Below are positions 63,800 to 64,000 of a DNA stretch of 64,000 nucleotides, one piece after another. Within the stretch, counting starts at the first letter, position 1; each line of letters starts with the position of its first letter. The notes under the pieces were generated by a model. That model was not told where the DNA came from, did not search any database, and worked only from the letters and a program-made list of their open reading frames with translations. The translations under genes were made by a program, and so were the position numbers. The DNA is from Xanthobacter agilis (lineage in GTDB: Bacteria > Pseudomonadota > Alphaproteobacteria > Rhizobiales > Xanthobacteraceae), in NCBI RefSeq assembly GCF_021730435.1, contig NZ_JABWGX010000002.1, forward strand, positions 186,001 through 250,000, in the 5' to 3' direction.

Positions 63800-64000
63800 A
63801 TGCTCATGCTGCATCCCAAAGGCCTGATGAAAGCCGCAGCGGCATTCGCCGTCGCGAGCCTTGTCTCGGGCATCGGTGTTCCGCTTGCCGCGGCGGCGCC
63901 CCCCGACCAGATGGAAGACAAGGCGGCCGCCACCATGGACCCCGGCGCCGCCGCCGCCTTGACCCGCATGGGCGACTATATTGCCGGCCTCAAGAGCTTC
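63800..64000 (+). CDS. DUF2092 family exported protein, truncated by window end
   Basis: The first 67 codons of a gene that continues past the window. A signal peptide (MLMLHPKGLMKAAAAFAVAS, cut near AAAA before PPDQME) is followed by MDPGAAAALTRMGDYIAGLK, the opening of the DUF2092 family of periplasmic proteins, which have a lipoprotein-carrier-like fold. AGGAAAGG precedes two close in-frame ATGs (63800 and 63806); either may be the start. No functional assignment is possible from the fragment. Confidence 0.7.
   Translation, partial: MLMLHPKGLMKAAAAFAVASLVSGIGVPLAAAAPPDQMEDKAAATMDPGAAAALTRMGDYIAGLKSF

Overview
This 64-kb window is GC-rich chromosomal DNA with dense coding on both strands. 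It fits an alphaproteobacterium of the order Hyphomicrobiales, most likely the Xanthobacteraceae (Xanthobacter/Azorhizobium-like). That placement is inferred from several things: an Omp19-type lipoprotein, the rpsF-rpsR-DUF2232-rplI block, the DUF2849-cysI-DUF934-cysH sulfite-reduction block, a TorF-type porin, and short palindromic intergenic repeats of a kind I recall from this order. I see no rRNA, tRNA, CRISPR array, prophage or insertion sequence. The window looks like ordinary chromosome with a few accessory gene sets.

Layout. 0-3.2 kb: a short-chain dehydrogenase, an Omp19-like protease-inhibitor lipoprotein, a possible 31-residue membrane peptide behind an operator-like palindrome, and an enoyl-CoA hydratase/isomerase. 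3.4-7.9 kb: assimilatory sulfate reduction (DUF2849, cysI, DUF934, cysH) followed by a lone cysW permease. 8-19 kb: mostly single housekeeping genes (DMT transporter, moaA, DUF971, fhs, a membrane diguanylate cyclase, lipid kinase, sfsA, map, radC). 19.4-28 kb: TorF porin with a clear terminator, a two-domain Inh-type protein, a 2-hydroxyacid dehydrogenase, UPF0114 and DUF3096 membrane proteins, ppdK, and two small or unknown secreted proteins. 28-35 kb: the ribosomal block rplI/DUF2232/rpsR/rpsF and the leuS-lptE-holA operon, all on the minus strand. 35-47 kb: a sodium/proton-type antiporter, a cyclopropane-fatty-acid-synthase-like methyltransferase, a DedA-like protein, and gltB/gltD (glutamate synthase).

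47-54.6 kb holds the clearest accessory metabolic module. An AraC-type regulator is divergent from acyl-CoA synthetase, HSD10-type 3-hydroxyacyl-CoA dehydrogenase, thiolase, acyl-CoA dehydrogenase and an alpha-methylacyl-CoA racemase with all three catalytic residues. Together these make a nearly complete beta-oxidation spiral for a 2-methyl-branched carboxylic acid. Only the enoyl-CoA hydratase is missing locally.

54.6-61.2 kb: an L-2-hydroxyglutarate-oxidase-like enzyme, then a FecBCDE-type ABC importer divergent from a TonB-dependent receptor across an AT-rich control region. This is a complete outer-to-inner membrane uptake route whose substrate cannot be read from sequence. 61.5-64 kb: a DUF2934 protein, an ALDH7-type aldehyde dehydrogenase (lysine/aminoadipate-semialdehyde type) and the start of a DUF2092 exported protein cut by the window edge.

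No single radical new system stands out. The most worthwhile leads are the branched-acid cluster, the TonB/ABC uptake locus of unknown substrate, the peptide with the palindromic promoter near 2.3 kb, the tandem-Inh protein, and the orphan cysW.
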